A stretch of 64,000 nt of DNA, from NCBI GenBank assembly GCA_964512635.1, contig CAZEJB010000001.1, positions 203,175 through 267,174 of the forward strand. Reading direction: 5' to 3'. The translations under genes were made by a program, and so were the position numbers. This document shows positions 43,095 to 51,067 of this stretch, piece by piece; within the stretch, counting starts at the first letter, position 1, and every line of letters begins with the position of its first letter. Source of the DNA: JADZFO01 sp964512635. GTDB taxonomy: Bacteria > 4484-113 > JAFGCY01. The notes beneath the pieces were generated by a model. The model was not told where the DNA came from, made no database searches, and saw only the letters and a program-made list of their open reading frames with translations.

Positions 43095-43124
43095 TTCAAT
43101 TCAGGGGTCTTCGGGGTAATCACC

Positions 43125-43811
43125 ATGTTCAGGCTGTCACTTGTTTCCGTTCAACGCTTGCTTTCCGGCGCCGTCCTGCTCGCCGGCATGCTTTTGCTCA
43201 GCCCGTCTGCCGGCCGTGCCGACGACTGGGATGAGCGCGTTAGCCCCGGCAACAGCAGCGGAAACAGTAATAAGTCCAACGGCCATGAGCACGACAGCGC
43301 ACATAACCATGACTCCGGCGGCGACAGCGGTGCGCGCTCCGAAAGCCGCGAGCAAAAGAACTATGACTTCAGCCTGCCTTATCTGGAAGGCGAAGGCACC
43401 TTGAGCTTCAAGGAACTGGCCGAGAGCGACAAGCCCTTCGTGCTGATCTGGTGGCTGTCTGAGTGTCCTGTCTGCCACCTGCAGCTGCCTTACGTGCAGA
43501 AGCTGGAGAAACTTGTTGAAGACGGCAAGGCCGATGTGCGCATCATCAGCATCAACATTGACCAGGGTGAGGATGAGTGCCGCGCCTACGTCAAGGAGAA
43601 GGGCGTCAGCTTCGAAGTGCTGCATGACGACCGCTGCCGCCGTACCGACAGCCAGTTCCGGGTCCAGGAGATGGGCACGCCGGTGACCTACGTTTTCAAG
43701 CCGGGTGGCGAGCTGGTGGACTACATGAGCGGCTGGACCAGCGAGTTCCCCAGCAAGGTGCTGAAGATGCTGGATCTGCCGGTTCCCGATGAAGCCCGCA
43801 GCAGCAATTAG
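43125..43811 (+). CDS. Exported thioredoxin-like (TlpA/redoxin) protein
   Basis: 228 aa. A signal (GAVLLAGMLLLSPSAGRADD) leads to a His/Asp/Ser/Asn-rich linker (about 38-75, GHEHDSAHNHDSGG) that could bind metal. The redoxin domain has the active site WWLSECPVCHLQLPYV, ADVRIISINIDQG and cis-Pro loop MGTPVTYVFKPGG. It probably reduces or isomerises disulphides outside the cytoplasm. 30 bases after rimI on the same strand. Confidence 0.87.
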   Translation: MFRLSLVSVQRLLSGAVLLAGMLLLSPSAGRADDWDERVSPGNSSGNSNKSNGHEHDSAHNHDSGGDSGARSESREQKNYDFSLPYLEGEGTLSFKELAESDKPFVLIWWLSECPVCHLQLPYVQKLEKLVEDGKADVRIISINIDQGEDECRAYVKEKGVSFEVLHDDRCRRTDSQFRVQEMGTPVTYVFKPGGELVDYMSGWTSEFPSKVLKMLDLPVPDEARSSN

Positions 43812-43877
43812 TCCAGTCCAGGCATGTACTCCGGGCTTCGGCAGAGCGTGTACCCCAGCTCGCGGGTAGACTGAAGC

Positions 43878-44336
43878 ATGCTTTCACGCCGCCCTGCCCT
43901 GCCACTGCTGCTTCTGCTGGTCATCTCCCTGCTGTGCTGCTCCTGCAGCGTCGCGCCGGTTGAAGATGACGGCAGTCCGCTTCCCGACCTGCTGGCCGAC
44001 GACCTGCAGCTGCGCATACTGCCCGACACCTTCATCGACGGCGGCCGCTTTGATTCCATCAGCCTCAGCCGAGCAGGCGCGAATGAGTACCAGGTCACCG
44101 TGCAGGGCGCGAGCGGGCTGAAGGCGCTGTACTTCGAGATCCGCTACGATGCGGCGCTGCACAGTTTTCAGCGCGCGCGGCCGACGGACTTCTGGGGACC
44201 AGAGGCGGACTATCTCACGATCTCCATCCCCGGCGAGCCGGGCTATGCCGAGTTTGGCCTCGTACTGATTCACCCGGAGGAGCGGAGCGGCCTCAGCGGC
44301 AGCGGAGCTGTGGCTACGATCAGCTTCAACCAGTAA
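43878..44336 (+). CDS. Lipoprotein with cohesin-like domain
   Basis: 152 aa. A signal ends in lipobox LLCCSC. The mature region has the first half of a cohesin-type fold: YQVTVQGASGLKALYFEIRYDAALHSF, then YAEFGLVLIHPEERSGLSGSGAVATISF; this G-L-K-A-L/Y-x-F-x-I-x-Y-D pattern occurs in cohesins and related domains. No dockerin partner is seen in the window. Confidence 0.7.
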   Translation: MLSRRPALPLLLLLVISLLCCSCSVAPVEDDGSPLPDLLADDLQLRILPDTFIDGGRFDSISLSRAGANEYQVTVQGASGLKALYFEIRYDAALHSFQRARPTDFWGPEADYLTISIPGEPGYAEFGLVLIHPEERSGLSGSGAVATISFNQ

Positions 44337-44362
44337 GAGGGTTCTCAAAAGGTCCAAGGGCC

Positions 44363-44731
44363 CTAGCGCTGGGCGTAGACAATGCAGCAGCTTTCATCTG
44401 GGTCTTCCAGGGTTCCGGCATTGAGCCCTGGATCGACTGGCCAGTACAGACTTGCGGGCCGCCAACGAGGGAATTCAAGAGGCTTGGTGTAGAGCTGGCA
44501 AAGCTCCTCATTTGACTCATCTGAAGTCGGCACAGACTGCGTCATGCGCTGCTCACAGGCGTCATAGGCCCAATGAGGAAGCCCCAAATCTCCAACAAGT
44601 GCCGGCGGTGCGGGTCGCATGCTGGAGCCATACATGGTTAGAACGCCTATCAGACATAACAGCACAGAGACGCCAGGCAGCAACTTCCGCGGCGCCCGCG
44701 TCCTGAGCTGAAAAGCACTGTTTGCCTGCAC
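44363..44731 (-). CDS. Small membrane-anchored or secreted protein
   Basis: 122 aa from GTG 44731, with CCAGGAGGCGCA just upstream giving a strong ribosome site. A hydrophobic segment (LLPGVSVLLCLIGVLTM, about 17-33) after a basic start suggests a signal or anchor. The rest has four Cys (DACEQRM, EELCQLY, DESCCIVYAQR) and Trp/Pro-rich parts. Less GC-rich than neighbours; not recognised. Confidence 0.6.
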   Translation of the reverse strand: MQANSAFQLRTRAPRKLLPGVSVLLCLIGVLTMYGSSMRPAPPALVGDLGLPHWAYDACEQRMTQSVPTSDESNEELCQLYTKPLEFPRWRPASLYWPVDPGLNAGTLEDPDESCCIVYAQR

Positions 44732-44835
44732 TGCGCCTCCTGGAGTTCCTGACGCCTTGGATTACTTGGCGTTCAGGTTCCTGCCAGGGCCGCTGGGGCG
44801 CCGGATGCTCCAATACTGAGCTAGAATCCCGCGCT

Positions 44836-46797
44836 GTGCAGGACTTCGACGTAATTGTGGTGGGCGCCGGGCATGCGGGCTGCGAGGCCGCGCACGCCGC
44901 CGCGCGCCTCGGCCTGCGCACGGCACTGATCACGATGGAGCTGGCGGCGATCGGCCGCATGAGCTGCAACCCCAGCATCGGCGGCCCGGCCAAGGGCCAC
45001 CTGACCCGCGAGATCGACGCGCTGGGCGGCTTGCAGGGCCTGGTCACCGACCGCACTTACGTCAACCTGCGGATGCTGAACACTGGCAAGGGCGCCAGCG
45101 TGCAGGCGCTGCGCGCGCAGAGCGACCGTAACGCGTATAGCGCGTATATGCGGAGGGTGTTGGAGGGGACGGAGAATCTCACGCTGGTTGAGGGCGAAGT
45201 CGCTCAGATCAACTCCGGTCCAGTCGGAGGTCGAAGGTCTGAGGTCGGAGGATTTCTTGCAGGGGCGCACAGCCTGCGCCCGGCCCACTCCGAGCTGGAA
45301 GCCAGGCGCACGCAGTGCGCCCCTAGGACTTCGATCACCGGCGTCGCCCTGACCGACGGCCGGGAAATCCGTGCGCCTCGGGTTGTGATCAGCCCCGGCA
45401 CCTTCACTCGCGCGGTCTGCTTCATGGGCAGCCGCACGCACCGCGCCGGGCGCTGGGGCGAGAACTCGGCCGATGCGCTGGGGGCCGACCTTGAGGCGCG
45501 CGGCCTGCCGCTGCGGCGGCTGAAAACCGGCACCAGCCCGCGCATCGCCCGCGACTCCGTGGACTATACGAAGTGCGACCCGCAGCTTTCCGAGTGGCGC
45601 GAGGACGCCTTTTGCAACTACGCGCCGAGCATGCTGCCGGCCTGGTTTTTGCCCAACTGGCATACGCGTACCAGCGAGGAGACTCGACACATCATCCAGC
45701 GCCACAGCCATGAGAGCGCGCTGCACAGCGGGCTGATCAGCGGGGTCGGTCCGCGCTACTGCCCCAGCATCGAGGACAAGATCGCCAAGTTTCCGGACAC
45801 ACGGGTGCATCCTGTTTTCATCGAGCCGGACGGCCTGGACGTGGACATCCTGTACCTGCAGGGCCTGTCGACCAGCCTGCCGCTGGAGGTGCAGTACAAG
45901 TTTCTGCACAGCATCCCGGGGCTCGAGCGGGCGAAGATCCGGCGGCCCGGCTATGCGGTGGAGTACGACGCCGTCGACCCCCTGGACCTGGACAGTACGC
46001 TGCAGAGCAAGCGCATCGCCGGGCTCTACTGCGCCGGGCAGTTCAACGGCACCAGCGGCTATGAAGAAGCGGCGGCGCAGGGCCTGGTGGCCGGGGCGAA
46101 TGCCGCGCTGTCGCTCCTGGGCCGCGAGGCGCTGCCGGTTGCGCGGGAAAACAGCTACATCGGTGTGCTGATTGACGACCTGACCACCCGCGGCGCGGAT
46201 GAGCCCTACCGCATGCTGACGGCGCGGGCCGAGCACCGCCTGCTGCTGCGGCATGACAATGCCGCCCTGCGCCTGGGGCCGATCGCCCGCGACTGGGGGC
46301 TGCTGAGCGGCGAGCAGGAGCGGGCGCTGGATGCGCTGCGCGAACGCGTACACAGCGTGCAGGCCGAGCTGGAAAGCACGAAGCTAACCGCAGCGCAGCA
46401 GGAAGCCCTGGGCCTGCCGGTGCGCAACAACGAAACGATCCGTGGCATCGAGGCGATCCGGCGCGGAGCGAGCGCGACTGCTGTCGAGCGTTCAGCGTGC
46501 AGTGTGCAGGATTTCTACACCCGGTCAGCTGAGCGCTTTATCGAGGTCGAGACGCAGTACGAGGGTTATCTCGTCCGCGCCCGCCAGCAGGTGGAAGCGA
46601 TGAGTGCGCGTGAACATCTGCGCCTGCCAGCTGACCTTGACTATCACGCGATTCCCGGGCTGCTGACCGCGACCCGCGAACGCCTGAGCGCAGTCCGTCC
46701 CTCTACGCTGGGTCAGGCCATGCGCGTGCAGGGCGTGACGCCGGCGGACATCGCCGCGATCCATGTGGCGGTGAAGAGGTTGACGGCGAGGGTCTAG
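44836..46797 (+). CDS. mnmG: tRNA uridine 5-carboxymethylaminomethyl modification enzyme MnmG (GidA), with in-frame repeat insertion
   Basis: 653 aa from GTG 44836, which precedes the FAD motif FDVIVVGAGHAGCEAAHAAARLG directly. MnmG with MnmE modifies U34 of tRNAs. Other signatures: SCNPSIGGPAKGHLTREIDALGG, SPGTFTRAVCFMGSRTHRAGR, RLKTGTSPRI, GYAVEYDAVDPLDLDSTL and GQFNGTSGYEEAAAQGLVAG. Residues about 128-168 are an insertion encoded by palindromic repeats (45219-45335) in place of a short loop of the family. Everything else is normal. No mnmE is nearby. Confidence 0.93.
   Translation: MQDFDVIVVGAGHAGCEAAHAAARLGLRTALITMELAAIGRMSCNPSIGGPAKGHLTREIDALGGLQGLVTDRTYVNLRMLNTGKGASVQALRAQSDRNAYSAYMRRVLEGTENLTLVEGEVAQINSGPVGGRRSEVGGFLAGAHSLRPAHSELEARRTQCAPRTSITGVALTDGREIRAPRVVISPGTFTRAVCFMGSRTHRAGRWGENSADALGADLEARGLPLRRLKTGTSPRIARDSVDYTKCDPQLSEWREDAFCNYAPSMLPAWFLPNWHTRTSEETRHIIQRHSHESALHSGLISGVGPRYCPSIEDKIAKFPDTRVHPVFIEPDGLDVDILYLQGLSTSLPLEVQYKFLHSIPGLERAKIRRPGYAVEYDAVDPLDLDSTLQSKRIAGLYCAGQFNGTSGYEEAAAQGLVAGANAALSLLGREALPVARENSYIGVLIDDLTTRGADEPYRMLTARAEHRLLLRHDNAALRLGPIARDWGLLSGEQERALDALRERVHSVQAELESTKLTAAQQEALGLPVRNNETIRGIEAIRRGASATAVERSACSVQDFYTRSAERFIEVETQYEGYLVRARQQVEAMSAREHLRLPADLDYHAIPGLLTATRERLSAVRPSTLGQAMRVQGVTPADIAAIHVAVKRLTARV
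45219..45335. repeat. Palindromic repeat block within mnmG
   Basis: It opens with a GGTCGGAGGTCGAAGGTCTG run and contains GGGCGCA/TGCGCCC (45263-45281, loop CAGCC) and GGCGCAC/GTGCGCC (45305-45321, loop GCA), flanked by AGGGGC and GCCCCTAG. Arms and borders match intergenic elements (for example near 8052). The frame stays open. Confidence 0.85.
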
Positions 46798-46848
46798 ATG
46801 CGCAACGTACGCTGGCATTCTGCGGACCGTCAACTTTTCAACCACTAC

Positions 46849-46876
46849 TTGACGGATCGAAGCGGCTGGGTATAAT
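46849..46876 (+). promoter_or_regulatory. Near-consensus sigma-70-type promoter
   Basis: TTGACG (46849-46854) and TATAAT (46871-46876) are separated by 16 bases. It should start transcription near 46883, about 40 bases before a 27-codon ORF and about 290 before the methyltransferase gene. It is one of the two best promoters in the window. Confidence 0.75.
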
Positions 46877-46922
46877 GCCGCGTCCGCAGGATTTTGAATC
46901 CACGACAAAGGAGGCCGCGAAA

Positions 46923-47006
46923 ATGATTTACAGCAAGAACACACAAGCGCACACGTCGCCGGGCGGCCTCGATTACTTCGCTCAACTTAATCGACCGCAA
47001 AGCTAG
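46923..47006 (+). CDS. 27-codon leader ORF
   Basis: ATG 46923 follows a perfect AAAGGAGG site (46907-46914) by 8 bases and reads MIYSKNTQAHTSPGGLDYFA onwards to TAG at 47004. The ribosome site GAGGCCGC (46911-46918) is exactly complementary to GCGGCCTC (46963-46970) inside the ORF, so it could be closed in a hairpin. Reading as a leader peptide for the methyltransferase/ABC/GNAT genes is an inference; it might also be a free small protein. Confidence 0.45.
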   Translation: MIYSKNTQAHTSPGGLDYFAQLNRPQS

Positions 47007-47169
47007 CTTCAGCCTCCCGCAGGGAAGCACAGCCAGCAACTAACCGGTAAGCCCACCACCCCGCGCGCTGAGTTCTGCGCGAAGCCACAGCCTTTTGCAG
47101 GCAGCTCCCTGCATTGGCCGGCCCGGGGTGCAACACCACAACACTGCCGCAAAGACGGCGGAGGATGCC
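47007..47169 (+). promoter_or_regulatory. Structured leader before the methyltransferase gene
   Basis: Several short inverted repeats: CCTCCCGCAGGGAAG, CGCGCTGAGTTCTGCGCG and GCAGGCAGCTCCCTGC, then GGAGG 6 bases before the ATG at 47170. There is no U-rich terminator. No other gene is present. Confidence 0.35.
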
Positions 47170-47967
47170 ATGAAGTCCAACTTTGAGTCGACCTACAGCG
47201 CTACGGCCCGTCACTATGACGGGGTCTACGGCAGCAAGCAGATGGATGACCTGCCTTTCTATCTGGAGCTGGCCAGCCAGCACGGCGGGCCAATCCTGGA
47301 ACTGGCGGCCGGCACCGGCCGGGTTACCATCCCGCTGGCGCGCGCCGGTCACCAGATCACCGCGCTGGATATCAACCCGGCCATGCTGAGCCAGCTTGAT
47401 ACGAAGCTGGAACAGGAGCCGACGGATGTCCGCGGGCGGGTCCGCACGCTGATCGGCAACATGATCGACTTCAAGCTGGAGCAGCGCTTTAGCCTGGTCC
47501 TGATGCCCTTTCGCGGCTTCCAGCACCTGCTGGATCCCGCCGATCAGCGGGCCTGCCTGAAGAACATCGCCGCACACCTGAGCGCGAATGGGCGTTATGT
47601 CTTTGACGCCTATAACCCGAACCTTGAGTTCATGGTTAAGAAAGCCGCCCAGGGTGGGGCCTTTGTTCCGGATCTGGAATATGTCGACGCCGAGGGCAAC
47701 ACCGTACGCCGCTTCAACTCAATAGTTCCGAACTTCGCCACGCAGAGCAGCACGGTGCTGTTCCGCTATGAAACCAGCGATGCCAGCGGACGGCTGCTGG
47801 GCGTGGAGGTGGACCGGATTTACATGCGCTGGCAGTCGCGCTGGGAGGCGCAGTACCTGCTGGAGCTGAGCGGCTTTGAGATTGAGGCGGCTTATGGCGG
47901 CTTCGACCGGCGCAGCCTGGACGTCCCGGGCACCGAGCTGATTTATGTCTGCCGCCGGGCCGGATAG
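47170..47967 (+). CDS. SAM-dependent methyltransferase, class I
   Basis: 265 aa from ATG 47170 (GGAGG site). The SAM-binding signature GGPILELAAGTGRVTIPLARAG (about 40-61) and acidic loop ITALDINPAML, then FSLVLMPFRGFQHLLDPADQ and a C-terminal beta region (VEVDRIYMRWQSRWEAQYLL, GFEIEAAYGGFD), as in small-molecule methyltransferases of the Methyltransf_25 type. The substrate is unknown. 27 bases before the ABC ATPase gene, probably one operon with the GNAT genes. Confidence 0.85.
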   Translation: MKSNFESTYSATARHYDGVYGSKQMDDLPFYLELASQHGGPILELAAGTGRVTIPLARAGHQITALDINPAMLSQLDTKLEQEPTDVRGRVRTLIGNMIDFKLEQRFSLVLMPFRGFQHLLDPADQRACLKNIAAHLSANGRYVFDAYNPNLEFMVKKAAQGGAFVPDLEYVDAEGNTVRRFNSIVPNFATQSSTVLFRYETSDASGRLLGVEVDRIYMRWQSRWEAQYLLELSGFEIEAAYGGFDRRSLDVPGTELIYVCRRAG

Positions 47968-47994
47968 GGCAAGGGCGGTATCTGGGAGAATGAC

Positions 47995-49203
47995 ATGCAG
48001 ACAATGACTGAAGAAGTGAATAAGGAAGCCGCCGTCCAGGAGCCGACGACCAGCGCGGCCCTAACCGCTGCCGGCGTCCCGCAGACGGCCCAACAGCAGG
48101 CGATGGAGGCCGCACTGGATATTGGCGTGGAGCTGGACATCGACCCCAGCGTGCCAGCCCTGCTGGTGGAGGATGTCTGCAAGTACTTCACTACCAGTGT
48201 GGACAAGAAGGATCTGGGCAAGGACCGCGGGCCGCTGAAGCGCGCCTGGCAGAAGGTCTATCCGCCGCGCAAGAAGAAGACGGCCGTGGAAAACGTGAAG
48301 CTCAGCGCGAAGCGCGGCGAGATCATCGGCGTGGTCGGGCATAACGGCAGCGGCAAGAGCACGCTGATCCGCATGCTCAGCACGCTGCTGACACCGGACA
48401 GCGGGAAGATTCGTGTCTTCGGCTACGACCCGGTCACGCAGCCCTATCAGGTGCAGAAGCTGATCAACCGCGTCAGCGTCGAGGCGGCGTTCTACAAGAA
48501 GCTGTCGGCCTTTGAGAACCTGCTGTATGCCGCGCGGCTCTACGGCGTGCCGGATAAGCAGGCCCTCAAGCGCAGCGAGCAGATCCTCAAGGCGCTTGGC
48601 CTCGAGGAAGGCAAGCTGACCGACAGCCTGCAGGAGCTGTCCCGTGGAATGCAGCAGAAGGTTGCGGTTGCACGAGCGCTGCTGACCAGCCCGGTCCTGC
48701 TGCTGCTGGATGAGCCGACGACCGGCCTTGACCCCAAGAGCAAGCGCGAGGTGCAGGCCTTCGTGCTGGAGCTGCGCCGCCGGCACGACGCGACGGTTCT
48801 GCTGACCAGCCACGACATGGACGAGGTGGAGCGCCTGTGCGACCGCATCGCGATCATGAATGAAGGCAAGGTCATCGCCGAGGGCACGGCTGAGGAGCTG
48901 AAGGCGCTGGTCACGACCCGCATCCGTGAGCGAGCCGTATCCAGGGCAGCCGAGGCCGTGGCGGCAGCGTCAGCCGCGGTCGCTGCGACGGCTGCGGCTG
49001 CGGCGGCTGCGGCAACAGCGGCTGTTTCCGGCGATGCTGCAGTGGCGGCCCCGCCAGTGGCAGCCAAGGAAGCCAAGGAAGCCACGGGAGTCAGCGCAGA
49101 GCGGATGGCCCAGATCGCCGGCGGCGAAAGCGCCAGCATGGAAGACGTCTTCATCGAGCTGACCGGCAAGGACCTCAAAATGGAAGGCGCGGCCGAGGAA
49201 TAG
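47995..49203 (+). CDS. ABC transporter ATP-binding protein with Ala-rich linker
   Basis: 402 aa. After an N-terminal extension of about 55 residues come Walker A GVVGHNGSGKSTLIRML, Q-loop region, signature QELSRGMQQKVAVARALL, Walker B LLLLDEPTTGLDP and H-loop TSHDMDEVERLC, typical of ABC-2-type exporters. After the core an alanine-rich stretch (about 315-350, over half Ala) links to the common terminus SMEDVFIELTGKD. No permease gene is adjacent. It is cotranscribed with the methyltransferase and GNAT genes. Confidence 0.9.
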   Translation: MQTMTEEVNKEAAVQEPTTSAALTAAGVPQTAQQQAMEAALDIGVELDIDPSVPALLVEDVCKYFTTSVDKKDLGKDRGPLKRAWQKVYPPRKKKTAVENVKLSAKRGEIIGVVGHNGSGKSTLIRMLSTLLTPDSGKIRVFGYDPVTQPYQVQKLINRVSVEAAFYKKLSAFENLLYAARLYGVPDKQALKRSEQILKALGLEEGKLTDSLQELSRGMQQKVAVARALLTSPVLLLLDEPTTGLDPKSKREVQAFVLELRRRHDATVLLTSHDMDEVERLCDRIAIMNEGKVIAEGTAEELKALVTTRIRERAVSRAAEAVAAASAAVAATAAAAAAAATAAVSGDAAVAAPPVAAKEAKEATGVSAERMAQIAGGESASMEDVFIELTGKDLKMEGAAEE

Positions 49204-49305
49204 GCAGCGAGCCCGCGCCCTGGCACTTTACACCCGCTGGACCGTCGACCGCACTCATGGCGGCGGCAATTGTGTTGCGCGAAAGCGCAGAGCTGGGAGG
49301 ATGAA

Positions 49306-49914
49306 ATGAGCAGTAATACAGGCGCGGCCGAGATGCCCCTGCATCCGGCGCCTGACTTCATAAACGGGGCGCTCACGCGTCTGCGACCGGTACTTGAGCG
49401 TGACCTTGAAGGCCTGGTTGAGCTGATGAACGAAGCCCCGCTGGGCTTCACCTGGGATGGCTACCCCTGGAGCCTGCAGCGGCTGAAGAAGAAGTTTGAG
49501 GACGAAAAGGAGCCCGGCCTGTGGGGCCAGCGGCATCGTTTTTTCGCCTGTTGTGACCTGGAGGGCCGGCTGTGCGGCGTGCTTCACGAGGAGCATGAAC
49601 GCAACGGCCAGGTCAGCCTGGAATTCCAGTTCGCCCTGGCCCGTTCGGACCGCGAGCAGCTGGCGCTGGACGCGCTGGAGGCTTATCGCAGCTACAAGCG
49701 TAACTGGTTCAACACGCCGCGCATCGAGATCAACCTGCTCTCGCCGCAGACGGAAGAGCAGCGCTGGATGCTGGAACTGGGTTTCAACCACGACATGAGC
49801 TGCCCGCGGATCAAGATGCATCTTGGTGAGGCGGTAGCTCTGGAAATCTATTCATGGTGCCAGCAATGGGTGCTGGACAATCGCGCCCCCGACGGTATCG
49901 GGGCCTGGGAGTGA
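49306..49914 (+). CDS. GNAT-fold protein 1, without acetyl-CoA loop
   Basis: 202 aa from ATG 49306 (GGGAGG site). RimJ/RimL-like fold: TRLRPVLERDLEGLVELMNE at the N-terminus, RLCGVLHEEHERN and MLELGFNHDMSCPRIKMHLGEAV. The loop that binds acetyl-CoA (R/Q-x-x-G-x-G/A) is replaced by SLEFQFALARSDREQLALDA, so catalysis by the usual mechanism is doubtful. It resembles GNAT protein 4 over most of its length (LKKKFEDEKEPGLWG versus LKKQFEDDKSPGMWG; IYSWC versus YYSWL). First of five tandem genes, 3 bases before the next. Confidence 0.75.
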   Translation: MSSNTGAAEMPLHPAPDFINGALTRLRPVLERDLEGLVELMNEAPLGFTWDGYPWSLQRLKKKFEDEKEPGLWGQRHRFFACCDLEGRLCGVLHEEHERNGQVSLEFQFALARSDREQLALDALEAYRSYKRNWFNTPRIEINLLSPQTEEQRWMLELGFNHDMSCPRIKMHLGEAVALEIYSWCQQWVLDNRAPDGIGAWE

Positions 49915-49917
49915 GAC

Positions 49918-50484
49918 ATGTATGCACGTTACACAGGGCGCCAGGTCCGTCTGCGCCCAATCGCAAGCAAGGATGAGGCGCTGGCGCTGCACGCCGGTAT
50001 CCGCACGGAGTACAACCAGCACTGGGGGCCGAACTGGTGGCCGCAGGCACGGCTGCTCAAGGACTGGGAAGCGCACGGCCTTTTGGAGGGCGCTGACGGC
50101 GAGAACATCTTCGCCGTTGAACGCCTGGATACCAGCGAGGTCGTCGGACTGGAGGACTGCGGGGTCTGGGGCAAGGGCGGCATAACGGGCTGGTTCGGCA
50201 CCAATATCTTTCCCGCCCACCGCGGTCAGGGCTTTGGCACTGAGGCCAAGCTGCTGATGCTGTGCTTCCTGTTCGAGAACTTCCCCCTTGTCCGTGTCGG
50301 CAGCGACACGGTCTGCAACCACTGGGGCGCGCGACGGGGGATGGAAAAGTGCGGGATGCAGCTTGAAGGCTACCGCAGGGCTGCGCACCTGCAAAACGGG
50401 AAGTGGTACGACATCCCCTGGTATGTGATCTTCCGCGAGCAGTGGGAAGAGCTTGAAGTGCGAAGCTATGTGAAGCGAGGTTAG
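49918..50484 (+). CDS. GNAT acetyltransferase 2
   Basis: 188 aa. RimJ/RimL-type: RQVRLRPIASKDEALALHAG, FAVERLDTSEVVGLEDCG, acetyl-CoA loop TNIFPAHRGQGFGTEAKLLM (R-G-Q-G-F-G), VCNHWGARRGMEKCGMQLEGYRRA and WYVIFREQWEEL. Complete for activity. The pattern GFGTEAKLL...FLFENFPL...V recurs in GNAT 3 and 5. The substrate is unknown. It ends KRG as does GNAT 5. Confidence 0.87.
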   Translation: MYARYTGRQVRLRPIASKDEALALHAGIRTEYNQHWGPNWWPQARLLKDWEAHGLLEGADGENIFAVERLDTSEVVGLEDCGVWGKGGITGWFGTNIFPAHRGQGFGTEAKLLMLCFLFENFPLVRVGSDTVCNHWGARRGMEKCGMQLEGYRRAAHLQNGKWYDIPWYVIFREQWEELEVRSYVKRG

Positions 50485-50491
50485 CAGCTCT

Positions 50492-51067
50492 ATGCAAACG
50501 GACTTTTTCAATGAGCGGATCAGGCTGCGCCCCTTCAGGGATTTTGATGAGGCGCAGAACATCATGTTCACTCTGGGCCTGCTGGACTTCGGGCACTGGC
50601 TTCCGGAGTACTGGACGCTGAAGGCGCTGCGCGGATTCTTTGACCGCGACGGCATGCTTGGCCACCCCGGGGCGAACTTCATGGCGCTCGAACGCCTCGA
50701 TATGCAGACCGCCTGTGGCTATATGTATCTCGAGCTGCCCCGCGTGGGCCAGATATCCTGCGAGATCGGCACCATGCTGCTTCCGGAGCATCACGGGCTG
50801 GGGCTGGGTGTCGACGCCAAGCAGCTGGCGATGTGCATGCTTTTTGAGCAGTATCCCCTGCAGCGTCTCTTTGCCAAGACCCTGGCCAGCAATACGCCGG
50901 CGCTGAAAAGCATGGAGCGCTGCGGCATGCAGCCCTGCGGTGTCTGGCGCGGTTTCACTACGCGCGGCGGCCGCCGGATGGACGCCCGGGTCTTTGACAT
51001 CCTGCGTGAGCAGTGGCAGGCGCAGCCCTGGCTGGGCCAGGTTAAGCGAGGAGCAACTTATGCATAA
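50492..51067 (+). CDS. GNAT acetyltransferase 3
   Basis: 191 aa. ERIRLRPFRDFDEAQNIM, FMALERLDMQTACGYMYLEL, the loop TMLLPEHHGLGLGVDAKQLA (H-G-L-G-L-G, a variant), MLFEQYPLQRLFAKTLASNT, LKSMERCGMQPCGVWRG and VFDILREQWQAQ. Probably active though the Arg of the loop is His. It overlaps the start of GNAT 4 by 8 bases. Confidence 0.83.
   Translation: MQTDFFNERIRLRPFRDFDEAQNIMFTLGLLDFGHWLPEYWTLKALRGFFDRDGMLGHPGANFMALERLDMQTACGYMYLELPRVGQISCEIGTMLLPEHHGLGLGVDAKQLAMCMLFEQYPLQRLFAKTLASNTPALKSMERCGMQPCGVWRGFTTRGGRRMDARVFDILREQWQAQPWLGQVKRGATYA

Noticed and set aside
47995..49203. ABC ATPase as partner of the split permease at 22.5-23.7 kb
   Set aside because: They are 24 kb apart on opposite strands with no shared context; only the family type fits.
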